From UBA11051 sp964390495 (GTDB lineage: Bacteria; Armatimonadota; Zipacnadia; Zipacnadales; UBA11051), in the NCBI GenBank assembly GCA_964390495.1, contig CAYMIN010000003.1:62001-126000 (forward strand): 64,000 nt of DNA, read 5' to 3'. Below are positions 33,984 through 43,460 of the stretch, in pieces (positions within the stretch are counted from its first letter, which is position 1; every line of letters begins with the position of its first letter). The notes under the pieces were generated by a model. That model was not told the DNA's origin and did not search any database. It was given only the letters and a program-made list of their open reading frames with translations. The position numbers and the translations under genes were made by a program.

Positions 33984-34937
33984 ATGAGCCAGCGGATCTG
34001 CTATATCGGGGCCGGCAATTTCAGCAACTCTTTCATCTACCCCCAGCTTGCTCAGCATGACGTGGAGCTAGCGGCGGTGTGCGACCTTGTTGAGGAGAAG
34101 GCCCAGGCTGCGGCCGCCAAATTCGGCTTCCGCAATGTCTATACTGATTTCGAGAAGATGTGTGATGAGCAGGAGCCAGATGCGGTCTTCTGTATCGGTG
34201 GGCCGCAGGTGCATTACGGGGTCGGCATGAAGATCATCGAGCGCGGGCTGCCGCTGTATGTGCAGAAGCCGCCGGCAGCCGACGCCGAGCTGACTGCAGA
34301 GATGGCGGCACTGGCCGAGCAGAACCGTAGTGTCTGCCATGTCGGCTTCAACATGCGTTCCTCCGGCGCGGTGATGATGACCAAGCAGTTTCTGGCCGAT
34401 GCTGACTTCGGCGATCCGACGCTGATGATCTATCGCTACGGTCTGGTCAGCGGTCGCAACTGGCAGCACGCGATCTATGACCAGCACTGCCACGCCGCCG
34501 ATACTATCCGCTACCTGGTGGGCGAGGTGGCCAGCGTGCACGTCGAGCCGCTTTTGCAGGAAGGTGTGCGCGGCTATGTGGCGGCGATGCGGATGGCAAA
34601 TGGCGCGCTGGCAACGCTCAACACCACCTCCGAGCAGGACATCCGCGATGAGTTCATCTACTTCGAGGTGACCGGGCGCAGCCAGCATTATGTGATCTCA
34701 CACGATGGCGACCTCCGCTACCATCGGCCGGGTGCCGCAGATATTTGCCTACGGGCTGGCACCTACTTCCCGGGCCGGCTGCTGGAGCACTTCGGCTATG
34801 TCGAGGATGTGCGCAACTTCCTGGCCGCAGCGCGGGGCGAGGAGCCTGACCGCTGTCCGGTGGCTGATACCGTCAAGACAATGGCGCTGGTTGAGGAGAT
34901 CTACCGACAGTGCCGAGAGAAGGGTGGTCCAGAATGA
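33984..34937 (+). CDS. Gfo/Idh/MocA family oxidoreductase
   Basis: The 317-residue NAD(P)-dependent oxidoreductase starts with YIGAGNFSNS in the Rossmann position and has VQKPPAAD where EKP is usual (glutamine instead of glutamate, lysine kept). GGGGAG precedes the ATG. Its stop overlaps the start of the next gene by four bases (ATGA), so it is coupled with the TIM-barrel protein, and a cupin follows. The three look like a small sugar-conversion cassette. Confidence 0.9.
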   Translation: MSQRICYIGAGNFSNSFIYPQLAQHDVELAAVCDLVEEKAQAAAAKFGFRNVYTDFEKMCDEQEPDAVFCIGGPQVHYGVGMKIIERGLPLYVQKPPAADAELTAEMAALAEQNRSVCHVGFNMRSSGAVMMTKQFLADADFGDPTLMIYRYGLVSGRNWQHAIYDQHCHAADTIRYLVGEVASVHVEPLLQEGVRGYVAAMRMANGALATLNTTSEQDIRDEFIYFEVTGRSQHYVISHDGDLRYHRPGAADICLRAGTYFPGRLLEHFGYVEDVRNFLAAARGEEPDRCPVADTVKTMALVEEIYRQCREKGGPE

Positions 34938-35797
34938 AGTTCGCTGCGGGAATCCATTCCGTAACCGAGTTTGGCAATGACACGATCCGCTTTTCGGAGG
35001 CGCTGGCAATCATCAGCGACTGCGGCTTTGAGCGGGTGATGCTGGTGTCAGTGCCGCAAGGCCCGACGCTGAGCCGAGGACAGACGCCGAATGGGGCGTT
35101 CCTCAACCTTGCCACCTCCGACCTCGACCTGGTGGCCGGGCAGTTGCGCCGGGCTGGTCTCGAGATCGAGGTTGTCCATGCCGCCGGTGTTAACGCCAGC
35201 AAGCCTGAGGCGATGGATGAGAGCATTGAGTGGCTGCGGGCCATCTGCGAGGCCGGAGTGCAACTGGACTGCCGCTACGTCGGGCACAGTTGCGGAGGGG
35301 CCGCCGCCTCGGGGATGAGCACTGCGGACAAGCAAGACGACATCAAGCGGCTGGCCGAGATTGTGGACACGGTCGCCAGCGAGGCGCCGGACATGTATTT
35401 CGCCGTAGATGTCCATTGCCGCGGCATCGTGGAAACCGTTGCCGACTGCGAATACTATCTTGAGCAGCTCGCCTCCAGTAATGCCGGTATTCTGCTCAAT
35501 ACCGGCCACCTGACCACCTGCAAGCAGCCGGGGTGGGAGCTGGCGCAGAACTACCCCGACCGCACGCCGATTATCGGCTGGAAAGACCATCTGCCCCCTT
35601 CCGAGGAGGGGCGCGCCTTCGATTCCGTTGAACTAGGTACCGGTGACACACCGTTTGAGAAGTACATCGAGGTAATCAAGCTACAAACTACCGACCGCGC
35701 GCACTGTATCGCCTTCGAGCATGTCCCCAACGATCAGCGCAAAGAGGCTCTCCGTGCCAGCCGCGAGTACCTCGAGGACCTCTGGGACCGGATCTAG
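34934..35797 (+). CDS. Sugar phosphate isomerase/epimerase-like TIM-barrel protein
   Basis: The 287-residue protein belongs to the xylose-isomerase-like TIM-barrel (AP endonuclease 2) superfamily. Metal-site candidates are the acidic FAVDVHCRG (about 160), LNTGHLT (about 190) and WKDH (about 215). ATG 34934 is used because it overlaps the preceding stop; the frame from 34910 would overlap further without need. Such proteins often work with Gfo/Idh/MocA enzymes to isomerise or epimerise keto-sugars or inosose. The exact substrate is unknown. Confidence 0.88.
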   Translation: MKFAAGIHSVTEFGNDTIRFSEALAIISDCGFERVMLVSVPQGPTLSRGQTPNGAFLNLATSDLDLVAGQLRRAGLEIEVVHAAGVNASKPEAMDESIEWLRAICEAGVQLDCRYVGHSCGGAAASGMSTADKQDDIKRLAEIVDTVASEAPDMYFAVDVHCRGIVETVADCEYYLEQLASSNAGILLNTGHLTTCKQPGWELAQNYPDRTPIIGWKDHLPPSEEGRAFDSVELGTGDTPFEKYIEVIKLQTTDRAHCIAFEHVPNDQRKEALRASREYLEDLWDRI

Positions 35798-35812
35798 CCA
35801 CAGGAGGCAGAC

Positions 35813-36169
35813 ATGTACAAGCTAAACGCCTACCAAGCCGAGCTGCTGCCGGTCACAACCGAAGGGGCCGAAGAAGTGCAGATCCAGTGGCTGCTGGCTG
35901 GGGCCGAGGGCGCGCCTAACTTCGCGATGCGCCGATTCGTCATCGCACCCGGCGGCCATACCCCCTACCACCGGCACGATTGGGAACATGAGGTTTATAC
36001 CCTGGCCGGCGAAGGCATCATGAACACCGCAGATGGTGAGCAGCCGGTAGCCTGCGGAGACGCGATCTTGATACCCGGCGGCGAGCTGCACAATTTCCAC
36101 AACACCGGCGACGAGCCGCTGGAGTTTTTGTGTCTGGTACCCAACGGCCCGGCCACCGAGGGGCACTGA
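35813..36169 (+). CDS. Cupin-domain protein
   Basis: The 118-residue single cupin has metal ligands in PYHRHDWEHEVY and a later GGELHNF histidine. AGGAGG precedes the ATG by about six bases. It lies 15 bases after the TIM-barrel gene and completes a three-gene cassette with the oxidoreductase. It has low similarity by eye to the 15.1-15.5 kb cupin beyond the fold. Confidence 0.9.
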   Translation: MYKLNAYQAELLPVTTEGAEEVQIQWLLAGAEGAPNFAMRRFVIAPGGHTPYHRHDWEHEVYTLAGEGIMNTADGEQPVACGDAILIPGGELHNFHNTGDEPLEFLCLVPNGPATEGH

Positions 36170-36221
36170 CAAGTCCTCACGCCCCGCCGTCACGTCTTCC
36201 GAGCGCAGGAGGCGGAGCCGG

Positions 36222-37520
36222 ATGACAACTGAACACTGGATACTCCTAGCGCTGACGGCGCTGGTTATCCTCATCTGGTATTGCCTGGAATGGCGCAAGT
36301 CGCTGCCACCTGGCCGGGCGCTGGCTCCCGCGCGTAGTGTCGTGAGCTTCGTCCGGCGCACTCCCGCAAGCAACCCCTTGCACATCTTCGCCCTGACCTT
36401 TCGTCGCCTGTGGCGCAACCGCAGCCTGGTGATGATACTGCTGGGCCTGTGGCTGGCGTCCTGGGCGCTCAACGCTTTCGTCTTAGAGCCGCTCGTGCAT
36501 AAGCCTTATCTCGAACAGATAGGGTACAGCGAAGAAGACCTCAAGGAATCGCGCACCGATAAGCCATTCCGAGTGGTGATTCCGGGGCAGGTGGGGCGCT
36601 GGGCGCTCGACGCACTGCCCAAGGTACCACAACTGTCGCTCGGTGGTGCCGGCGGCATGGGCACCTCGGCTATCGGCATACTGGTTTTCGGAGTCTTTGC
36701 CTGTGGGCTTGTCTATCTGTGGGCGAAGCCACCAGCTTGGCTGCCAGAAAGTGCACGTAAGGCAATTGCCTGGCCGGCACTGCTGACAGTGGCTGGCTTC
36801 CTTTCGGCGGCGGGCGTCACTGTGCTAGGTTACGCGTCTATGGCTCGCGGCGAGCTATGGTCCGTACAGACTAGCCACCGCTGGCTCATGCTGCTATGTG
36901 GCCTCATGGCACCCTTTTTCAGCGCTGCACTGACCGCACTTCTGTGGCACGCGGTGTACCAGGCCGGCAGTGGAGACAAGTGGGATCTACGCCGCGCAAC
37001 TGTAGCCGCAATAGACACGTGGCTGCCCGTAGCGTGGCTGGTGTTTGTCATCTATTTGCCTATTACTATCGTGCCCACACTCAGCAGGGCACTTGCTGCT
37101 ACTCAAGGCGGCCCGCTCAGCGGCATCGGCTATGCCCTGCTCGATGCCACACTGCATCTGTTCACCTTGCCCGGATACCTGAGTATCGCTTTTGTCTTTG
37201 TGCCGTGGGTGATCCTTGAGCGAAGATACGATTTTGCCTCCGCTCTCGCAGAGAACTTCCGCATGATGGGTCGCCACTGGCGCAAGCTGGCCGCATTCTT
37301 GCCGGGATACATCATCCTCGCGGCGCCCCCGTACGGCCTGCTTTCCCACATCGGCTACGTTCCGCGACCCCCACTGTCTTCTTATAACATCGGCCAGCTG
37401 GGGCTCTATGTCTTGCAGATAATCCTGATGTTTACCGTCGTGGTACTCTACACTGAGCTGCGCAAGTCAGAGCACATAGCAAAGGCCCCGCCGCTGGATG
37501 CGGCAGGCCCGGATGAATAG
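36222..37520 (+). CDS. Polytopic membrane protein of unknown family
   Basis: The 432-residue protein has about nine hydrophobic segments: one at the N-terminus, one near residues 68-90, then evenly spaced ones from 150 to 410. A soluble loop lies between 90 and 145. GGAGG precedes the ATG. I do not recognise the family; the spacing resembles DUF975/glycerophosphoryl-diester-type membrane domain proteins, but no diagnostic motif is seen. It follows the cupin gene by 52 bases and may or may not share its transcript. Confidence 0.85.
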   Translation: MTTEHWILLALTALVILIWYCLEWRKSLPPGRALAPARSVVSFVRRTPASNPLHIFALTFRRLWRNRSLVMILLGLWLASWALNAFVLEPLVHKPYLEQIGYSEEDLKESRTDKPFRVVIPGQVGRWALDALPKVPQLSLGGAGGMGTSAIGILVFGVFACGLVYLWAKPPAWLPESARKAIAWPALLTVAGFLSAAGVTVLGYASMARGELWSVQTSHRWLMLLCGLMAPFFSAALTALLWHAVYQAGSGDKWDLRRATVAAIDTWLPVAWLVFVIYLPITIVPTLSRALAATQGGPLSGIGYALLDATLHLFTLPGYLSIAFVFVPWVILERRYDFASALAENFRMMGRHWRKLAAFLPGYIILAAPPYGLLSHIGYVPRPPLSSYNIGQLGLYVLQIILMFTVVVLYTELRKSEHIAKAPPLDAAGPDE

Positions 37521-37550
37521 AGCATATTGATAGTCCCGCAGCTTACGGGT

Positions 37551-38534
37551 CTAGGTCACCGGCAGCCTCACCGGCCCTTTCTTTTCGGCGGACAGGTAGG
37601 CGGCCTCGAAAATCTCCAGGCTGTCGCGGCCGGCTTGACCAGGGATGCAATTCGGCTCCCCGCTCCGGCAGCAGTCGAAGAAGTGAGACAGCTCCGCCAC
37701 CAGCCCTTCGACCGGCTCACCCTCGATCGTTTCCTGATTACCCTCGTGATCGGCGAACAGCACTGTGTTGCTGTCTATCAGCTTGACCGAGCCCTTGGTG
37801 CCGCCGAGGCCGAACTCGGAGCCGCCTACCGGATAAAGCTGGCTGCTATGCAAAGAGCAGACCGCGCCGTTTTCGGCCCACCAGCTTATGATGATGCTGT
37901 CTTCGGTGTCGGTATCATCGAAGCTGCCCCAGTTGACGTGGCCGGTGACTTCCGTGGCCGGCCCGGCCATCCATAGCAGCAGGTCCATCTGGTGGCACGC
38001 GGCGGAGTAAAGCCCCCCGACCTTTTCTCTCTCGCGGCGCCAGGCCCCGATGCCGACCGGCGGGCGCCCGCCCATCCGTACCGCCCAGGCCAGCCGCACC
38101 TCGCCAAGCCGGCCGTCCTCGGTCATTTTCTGCATCTCGATATAGGCCGGATAGAAGCGCAGTACGTAGCCGATCATGAGCTGCACGCCCGCGGCTTCGG
38201 TCGCGGCTAGCATCGCCTCGCAGTCGGCGACGGAGGTGGCCATCGGCTTCTCGCAGAATACATTGAGACCGGCTTCGGCGGTGGCTAGCACGATCTGCTT
38301 GTGGGTATAGGTGGGGGTGACGACCAGCACGGCGTCGAGGTCGGCGGTAAGTAGTTGCCGGTAATCGTCGGTGGCGAAGCCGATGTCGAGTTCAGTGGCG
38401 AGCTGTTGGGCGCTGGCGAGATTGACATCAGCTACACCGACCAGATTGACGTCGGCAAGGTCATTGACTATACTGGCTTGTCTTTTGCCGAGACCGCCAC
38501 AACCGACTACACCAACCTTGAGGTTGTCAGACAT
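37551..38534 (-). CDS. Gfo/Idh/MocA family oxidoreductase
   Basis: The 327-residue protein from ATG 38534 begins MSDNLKVGVVGCGGLGKRQ; a GGAG lies about ten bases ahead, and the longer frame to 38684 adds residues without family character. VTPTYTH and FCEKPMATS place the catalytic EKP normally. It converges on the membrane-protein gene, with 30 bases between the stops, and is divergent from the epimerase gene. The substrate is unknown. Confidence 0.92.
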   Translation of the reverse strand: MSDNLKVGVVGCGGLGKRQASIVNDLADVNLVGVADVNLASAQQLATELDIGFATDDYRQLLTADLDAVLVVTPTYTHKQIVLATAEAGLNVFCEKPMATSVADCEAMLAATEAAGVQLMIGYVLRFYPAYIEMQKMTEDGRLGEVRLAWAVRMGGRPPVGIGAWRREREKVGGLYSAACHQMDLLLWMAGPATEVTGHVNWGSFDDTDTEDSIIISWWAENGAVCSLHSSQLYPVGGSEFGLGGTKGSVKLIDSNTVLFADHEGNQETIEGEPVEGLVAELSHFFDCCRSGEPNCIPGQAGRDSLEIFEAAYLSAEKKGPVRLPVT

Positions 38535-38712
38535 TATCACACACTCCATGCTCAATGCAGAATTGATGGCTTGTTCAGGCCAAGGGTGTGGCAGCGGAGA
38601 TTTCCTCGCCGAGCCAAATAGACCTCCTGACTGTGGATAGAGGGAGGTTAGTTGTTCAGCCGTGGGGAAGTAGCGGCAGAGCATGGGTTACGTGAAGTAG
38701 GGAGTCTGGACT

Positions 38713-39648
38713 GTGCGAGTTATTGTGACCGGCGGGGCCGGTTTCATCGCATCACACATCGCCACGGCGCACCTGGCCCGTGGCGATGAGGTGCTGGTTG
38801 TTGACAATCTGAGCGCCGGCCGGCGGGAGCACGTGCCGGTCGGCGCGGATTTTGCAGAGCTTGATATCACCGACCTGCCGGCGATGAGCGAGCTCTGGCA
38901 ACGGTTTCGCCCCGAGGTCGTCAGCCACCATGCCGCGCAGATTGATGTGCGCAAGTCGGTCGCGGACCCGGCCTATGACGCCCACGTCAACATCCTGGGC
39001 AGCCTCAATGTGATCAAGAACTGCCTCGAGGCGGGCACCGCCAAGCTCATCTTCGCCTCGACCGGGGGGGCCATCTACGGTGAGCCGGAGCAGCTTCCCG
39101 CCACCGAAGATAGCCCGGTCAGGCCGATGTCTCTGTACGGTGTGGCCAAGTATGCGGCGGAGCAGTATCTGGCCGCGTACGGGCGGCTGGAGGGGCTCAA
39201 CTACACGATCCTCCGCTATGGCAATGTCTATGGCCCGGGGCAGAGGACCGATGGTGAGGCCGGGGTGGTGGCGATATTCGCCGGGCTGATGCTGGAGGGC
39301 CGCCAGCCGACCATCTTCGGCCGAGGCGACAAGACCCGCGACTACGTTTACGTTGGGGACGTAGTGGAGGCGAATTTGGCGGCAATCGAGCGCGGCGCTG
39401 GTGGGATCTACAACATCGGCACCGGCGTGCAGACCACCGATCAGCAGGTGTTTGAGGAGGTCGCGAGGGCGGCCGGCTATGATGGCGAGCCGCTCTATGC
39501 CGACGAGCGCAAGGGGGAGGTCCGTCACATCGCGCTGGATTGTGACCGAGCCCACCGCGAATTGAACTGGCGAGCGGAGACCCAATTCGCGGACGGCATC
39601 GCCCAGACCGTTGCCTACGTCCGAGACGGTGATACAGAGCTGTTGTAA
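38713..39648 (+). CDS. NAD-dependent epimerase/dehydratase (UDP-glucose 4-epimerase-like)
   Basis: The 311-residue extended SDR enzyme has the nucleotide motif GGAGFIA at 7-13, the S/T site ASTGGA near 115-120, and the catalytic Y142-x3-K146 in LYGVAKYAAEQ. It most resembles GalE-type enzymes that epimerise or dehydrate UDP-sugars. GTG 38713 has GGGAG about ten bases ahead. The next gene, an alcohol dehydrogenase-like protein, begins 67 bases later. Confidence 0.92.
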   Translation: MRVIVTGGAGFIASHIATAHLARGDEVLVVDNLSAGRREHVPVGADFAELDITDLPAMSELWQRFRPEVVSHHAAQIDVRKSVADPAYDAHVNILGSLNVIKNCLEAGTAKLIFASTGGAIYGEPEQLPATEDSPVRPMSLYGVAKYAAEQYLAAYGRLEGLNYTILRYGNVYGPGQRTDGEAGVVAIFAGLMLEGRQPTIFGRGDKTRDYVYVGDVVEANLAAIERGAGGIYNIGTGVQTTDQQVFEEVARAAGYDGEPLYADERKGEVRHIALDCDRAHRELNWRAETQFADGIAQTVAYVRDGDTELL

Positions 39649-39715
39649 ATATTTGTATAAGTCTAATGGTAATATCCTATACGCAAACTGGCAGCTAGTA
39701 TCGAAGTTGGGAGAA

Positions 39716-40822
39716 ATGAGCAAGGCTAACAGCGCACTGGCGATGGTCTTGGAACAGTTCGGCAAGCCGCTGGTGCCCAAGGAGTATCCGATACCGGTCC
39801 CGGAGCCGGGAGCGGTACTGGCGCAGGTGACCGCGGCCGGCATCTGCGGCTCCGACCTTGACATCACCGGCGGCCTCGACCCGCGCATCGAGCTGCCGCT
39901 GATCGTCGGCCACGAAGGTGTCGGCAGAGTGATGGCTAGCGGCGGCGAGAAGCGGGATATGTTCGGCGAGGTGCTGGAGCCGGGCGACAAGATCGTCTGG
40001 CACCGCGCCGTGACCTGTGGCCGCTGCTACTACTGCGCGGTCAAGCGCCAGGCCTCGCTGTGCCCGTACCGCAAGGTGTATGGCATTACCCTGCCCTGCG
40101 CCGATCCTCCCCATTTCAACGGCTGCTATGCCGAGGTGCTTTACGTCCGGCCCCAAAGCGAGATCATCAAGCTCCCCGAGGACGTGGACGAGGCGATCCT
40201 GGTGTCGGCGACGTGTTCCGGGGCAACCGCGGCACACGGTATGGAGTTGGCGGAGGTCCAGATCGGCGACACCGTGGTGGTGCTGGGGCCGGGGCCGCTG
40301 GGGATCTACAGTGCGGCTTTAGCGATGGAGCGCGGCGCCGCGCAGGTGATTATCTTCGGCACCCAACGCGGCGCCCAACGGCTGAAGCTGGCCGCAAGCT
40401 TCGGCTGCACGCCTGTGAATATAGATGAGGTTGACGCGGCTGAGCGCAAGCGGATGGTTCTGGACATGACTCACGGCCTCGGTGCGGATGTGGTGATAGA
40501 CGCGGCCGGGACGAGGCATTCGGTACCTGAGGCTGTTGACCTGGCCGCACGCGGTGGCACCGTATCAATAGTCGGCGTGGCTGTTCCGCAGGGCGAAACG
40601 CCGCTGGCGATCTATGAGGACATAGCTGTCAAGAACCTACGGCTGCAGGGCGTATGGGTGTCGGATGCGCGGCACATGTACCAGGCTGTGCAGCTTGCCT
40701 TGAGCGGGAAGTACCCGCTGGCCGAGCTGGTAACCCATCGCTTCCCGCTTCAGGAGGGCAATGCGGCACTTGAGGCGCTGAGGCGGCGCGAGGGCATGAA
40801 GATCGTATTGATACCGCACTAA
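39716..40822 (+). CDS. Zinc-binding medium-chain alcohol dehydrogenase
   Basis: The 368-residue MDR enzyme has catalytic zinc ligands C44 and GHE (65-67), four structural-zinc cysteines (101, 104, 107, 116) and the coenzyme motif GPGPLGIYSAALA. ATG 39716 follows TTGGGAG; the longer frame to 39611 runs into the preceding gene. It likely oxidises a sugar alcohol or polyol, in line with the epimerase upstream. Lipoamide dehydrogenase follows after a few bases, so the three may be one transcript. Confidence 0.93.
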   Translation: MSKANSALAMVLEQFGKPLVPKEYPIPVPEPGAVLAQVTAAGICGSDLDITGGLDPRIELPLIVGHEGVGRVMASGGEKRDMFGEVLEPGDKIVWHRAVTCGRCYYCAVKRQASLCPYRKVYGITLPCADPPHFNGCYAEVLYVRPQSEIIKLPEDVDEAILVSATCSGATAAHGMELAEVQIGDTVVVLGPGPLGIYSAALAMERGAAQVIIFGTQRGAQRLKLAASFGCTPVNIDEVDAAERKRMVLDMTHGLGADVVIDAAGTRHSVPEAVDLAARGGTVSIVGVAVPQGETPLAIYEDIAVKNLRLQGVWVSDARHMYQAVQLALSGKYPLAELVTHRFPLQEGNAALEALRRREGMKIVLIPH

Positions 40823-40828
40823 TGGGAG

Positions 40829-42238
40829 ATGAAACGATTGGCTAAACACGTGGACGTCATCGTGGTGGGCGGGGGTCCGGGCGGATATGTAGCGGCGATA
40901 CGAGCCGCCCAACTGGGTGCCAAGGTAGCACTGGTACACAACAATGATCTCGGCGGAACCTGCCTCAACCGTGGCTGCATCCCCTCTAAAGCCCTGATTC
41001 ATTGTGCAGCCCGGATTCAGCAGGCGAGGGCGGCAAAAGCCATCGGCCTCACCTTCGGCGAACCGCAGATTGACTTTGATAAGGTACGAGGCCACGCCAG
41101 GCGGACAGTGGACCAGATGGTTAAGGGTATCGTTGGCTTGCTGAAGGCGAACAAGATCGCGGCCACGGGGGGCCGGGGGCGCCTGACCGGGCCGAAGCAG
41201 GTGACCGTAGAGGAGAACGGAGAGGTAAAGGGCGTCCTCGAGGCTCCATATATCATCTGGGCGACCGGTTCGCTGCCGGCGCGCCCACCGGTACCGTGCG
41301 AGAATGGTGACAACGTCATTACCAGCGACGACGGCGTGACGCTGCCCGGTCCGCCGCAGCAGTTGGCGATAATCGGCGGGGGCGCTCTCGGTTCGGAGTT
41401 TGCCTATATTTATTCCCAGATGGGCACACAGGTGCATCTTTTTGAGATGTGCGATCGTATCATCCCCACCGAGGAACCGGAAATCAGCCAGGTGCTGGCC
41501 AGCGAGCTGAGCAAATTGGGGGTGCAGATCCACACCTCCTGCAAGTGCTCATGTATCAGCGATTGCAGCGGTGGCAAGCGGGTGGAGTATGAATGCGCCC
41601 AGGACACACAGGCTGTTGACGTGGACATGGTTTTGTTGGCGGCAGGGCGGCGTCCTAACATCGCGGATATGGGGCTGGAGGAAGTCGGCGTCGAGACCGA
41701 CAGATTTGGGGTAATTGTAAATGAAGCTTTGCAGACAAATGTGGAGAGCGTCTATGCCATCGGCGACTGCATCCGCGGGATCGGTCTGGCCCACCAGGCC
41801 TCCTGTGAGGGTACCTGTGCCGCCGAGATCGCCCTGGGCATCAGAGACCGGCGCTGCGAGCTGGCTATCCCTATGGCCACCTACACCCATCCGGAGGTAG
41901 CCTCCGTCGGCCTGCGTGAGTACGAAGCCAAGGAGGCCGGCCGGCATGTCAAGGTGGGCAGGTTCGACTTCTCGGCCCTGGGCAAAGCTGCCGCCACCCG
42001 CTCGCGCGTCGGCTTCGTCAAGGTCATCGCGGACGCCAAGAGCAATCGCGTAATCGGTGCCAGCATCATCGGCGATAGCGCCGCTGACTTGATCGCCCTG
42101 CTGGCCGTAGCCGTGCAGAACCGGATGTCAACTCTGGATGTAGCCGAAACCTGCCACGCTCACCCGACGCTGTTTGAGGCGGTGGGCGAGGCCGCTCTGG
42201 ACGCACTCGGCCGCGCCATTCACATACCCCCGAAATAG
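40829..42238 (+). CDS. lpdA: Dihydrolipoyl dehydrogenase
   Basis: The 469-residue flavoprotein disulfide reductase has the FAD motif GGGPGGY, the redox pair C45/C50 in CLNRGCIPSK, the NAD motif GGGALGSEFA and the C-terminal HAHPTLFEAVGEA active-site base. It reoxidises dihydrolipoamide with NAD. GGGAG sits only one base before ATG 40829; TTG 40838 would have better spacing. No 2-oxoacid dehydrogenase genes are nearby. Instead an OsmC protein and an AhpD-like protein follow, so it may power lipoyl-dependent peroxide reduction. Confidence 0.93.
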   Translation: MKRLAKHVDVIVVGGGPGGYVAAIRAAQLGAKVALVHNNDLGGTCLNRGCIPSKALIHCAARIQQARAAKAIGLTFGEPQIDFDKVRGHARRTVDQMVKGIVGLLKANKIAATGGRGRLTGPKQVTVEENGEVKGVLEAPYIIWATGSLPARPPVPCENGDNVITSDDGVTLPGPPQQLAIIGGGALGSEFAYIYSQMGTQVHLFEMCDRIIPTEEPEISQVLASELSKLGVQIHTSCKCSCISDCSGGKRVEYECAQDTQAVDVDMVLLAAGRRPNIADMGLEEVGVETDRFGVIVNEALQTNVESVYAIGDCIRGIGLAHQASCEGTCAAEIALGIRDRRCELAIPMATYTHPEVASVGLREYEAKEAGRHVKVGRFDFSALGKAAATRSRVGFVKVIADAKSNRVIGASIIGDSAADLIALLAVAVQNRMSTLDVAETCHAHPTLFEAVGEAALDALGRAIHIPPK

Positions 42239-42349
42239 AGCGCGGCGGCTGTGCCGGCGTGCCTAATAGAGGTTTTGTAGTCAACCGGTTCATTGTGCCC
42301 GACAAAGAGAACCCAAGTTGTCAGGAACGAATGAAAGAGAGGGCGATTT

Positions 42350-42745
42350 ATGTCAATTATCACGGTAAAGCATGACGAAGGCGGGCGGTATATGGCAACT
42401 CTTGGCGACTACAGCGTTTTCGCCGGTCAGGCTGAAGACAACCCGGAGAGGAACAACATGCGACCGGGGCAGCTATTCGTTGCCGCCCTCGGCATGTGCA
42501 CGCTTGGCGACATTCTCCCGTTCTGCGAAAGGCACGACATCCCACCGGAAAGCATCACGGTGGAGCTGGAGGTGGAAAGGAGTGGCAAGCCGGCGCGGGC
42601 TAAGAGTGTCAGTGTGATGATCAAGGTCAGCCAAGAGCTGCCGAAGACTTACGAGCAGGCCATCCTCCGTGCCGCCGAGCAGTGCTATGTCCGCCAGAGC
42701 ATTACTCACGGTGTGGAGGTGAAGCCCTCGATTTCCTCAGGCTAG
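42350..42745 (+). CDS. OsmC/Ohr family peroxidase-like protein
   Basis: The 131-residue protein has the two conserved cysteines of OsmC/Ohr proteins, C50 in ALGMCTLGD and C112 in AAEQCYVRQ, so thiol peroxidase activity is plausible. AGAGAGGG precedes the ATG. It lies 111 bases after lipoamide dehydrogenase; in several bacteria Ohr is reduced by lipoylated proteins and Lpd. Confidence 0.9.
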   Translation: MSIITVKHDEGGRYMATLGDYSVFAGQAEDNPERNNMRPGQLFVAALGMCTLGDILPFCERHDIPPESITVELEVERSGKPARAKSVSVMIKVSQELPKTYEQAILRAAEQCYVRQSITHGVEVKPSISSG

Positions 42746-43013
42746 CAGTGCTTGTTTGGGCCGCAACAGGAGAGGGAGTGGCACCCGTAGCGGATGGGCT
42801 GCAGTTGGTATCTAGTGGCCCCCTCCGCGGCTATCGGCGAAAGCCAGTAGCACAGCAGAAGAGAGCAGGCCAACTAGAAGCGGTCTCAGGACCGCGAATG
42901 AAAGACTGGCCCTTGAAGGACTGTCCCCCGGGTACAGAAGTGGCGTCGTACCAGCCCGCCAGTCCTGAAAAACTGCGTTCTGAAACCGCTTTTAGCCCGT
43001 CGCTTTGCCTGCG

Positions 43014-43367
43014 CTAGGCCCCGGCGTCATCCAATGCCTCGAAGACATACCGCATGTGTGTATAGGCCGGGCCTCCGCCCATCGTGACACCGATGTAGGC
43101 GGCCTCGATTATCTCCTGACGGCTAAGTCCGAGCTGCACGCACTTTTGCGTGTGCAGCAGTATGCACGGTGGGCAGTGTACGGCTACGCCCGCGCCGAGA
43201 GCGACAAGTTCCTTAACATTGCACGAAAGGGCGCCATCTTCAATGCATACCCCCAGGAGATCGGTGAAACTTTGATTGAGTTCTGGTACTTCCTTGGCCA
43301 TCTGTGAGATACTTTTTCTGAGTGCACTAAGTTCCTGTTGAACGGCAGAACGCTCTGTTTTCGGCAT
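43014..43367 (-). CDS. AhpD-like carboxymuconolactone decarboxylase family protein
   Basis: The 117-residue protein has the CxxC redox pair in HCPPCILLH and the GVTMGGGP helix of the AhpD/CMD family. ATG 43367 is chosen because GAGAGG lies about 11 bases upstream; GTG 43379 would add four residues. It converges on the OsmC gene across a 268-base interval that holds only short repeat remnants (for example AAGGACTGTCCCCC). AhpD proteins shuttle electrons from lipoyl/Lpd to peroxidases. Confidence 0.9.
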   Translation of the reverse strand: MPKTERSAVQQELSALRKSISQMAKEVPELNQSFTDLLGVCIEDGALSCNVKELVALGAGVAVHCPPCILLHTQKCVQLGLSRQEIIEAAYIGVTMGGGPAYTHMRYVFEALDDAGA

Positions 43368-43396
43368 CCTTTCTTTCACCTCTCAGATAACAAGCT

Positions 43397-43421
43397 CCCC
43401 TGACCCGACACGAGTCAGGGG
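43397..43421 (-). terminator. Hairpin downstream of the PEBP gene
   Basis: CCCCTGAC and GTCAGGGG form a perfect 8-bp stem with a 9-base loop between the PEBP stop and the AhpD-like start, both on the minus strand. No T-run follows, so termination is uncertain. Confidence 0.5.
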
Positions 43422-43460
43422 TACATGTGCGGACTGGACTGTGACGATCTGCGGCTCACC

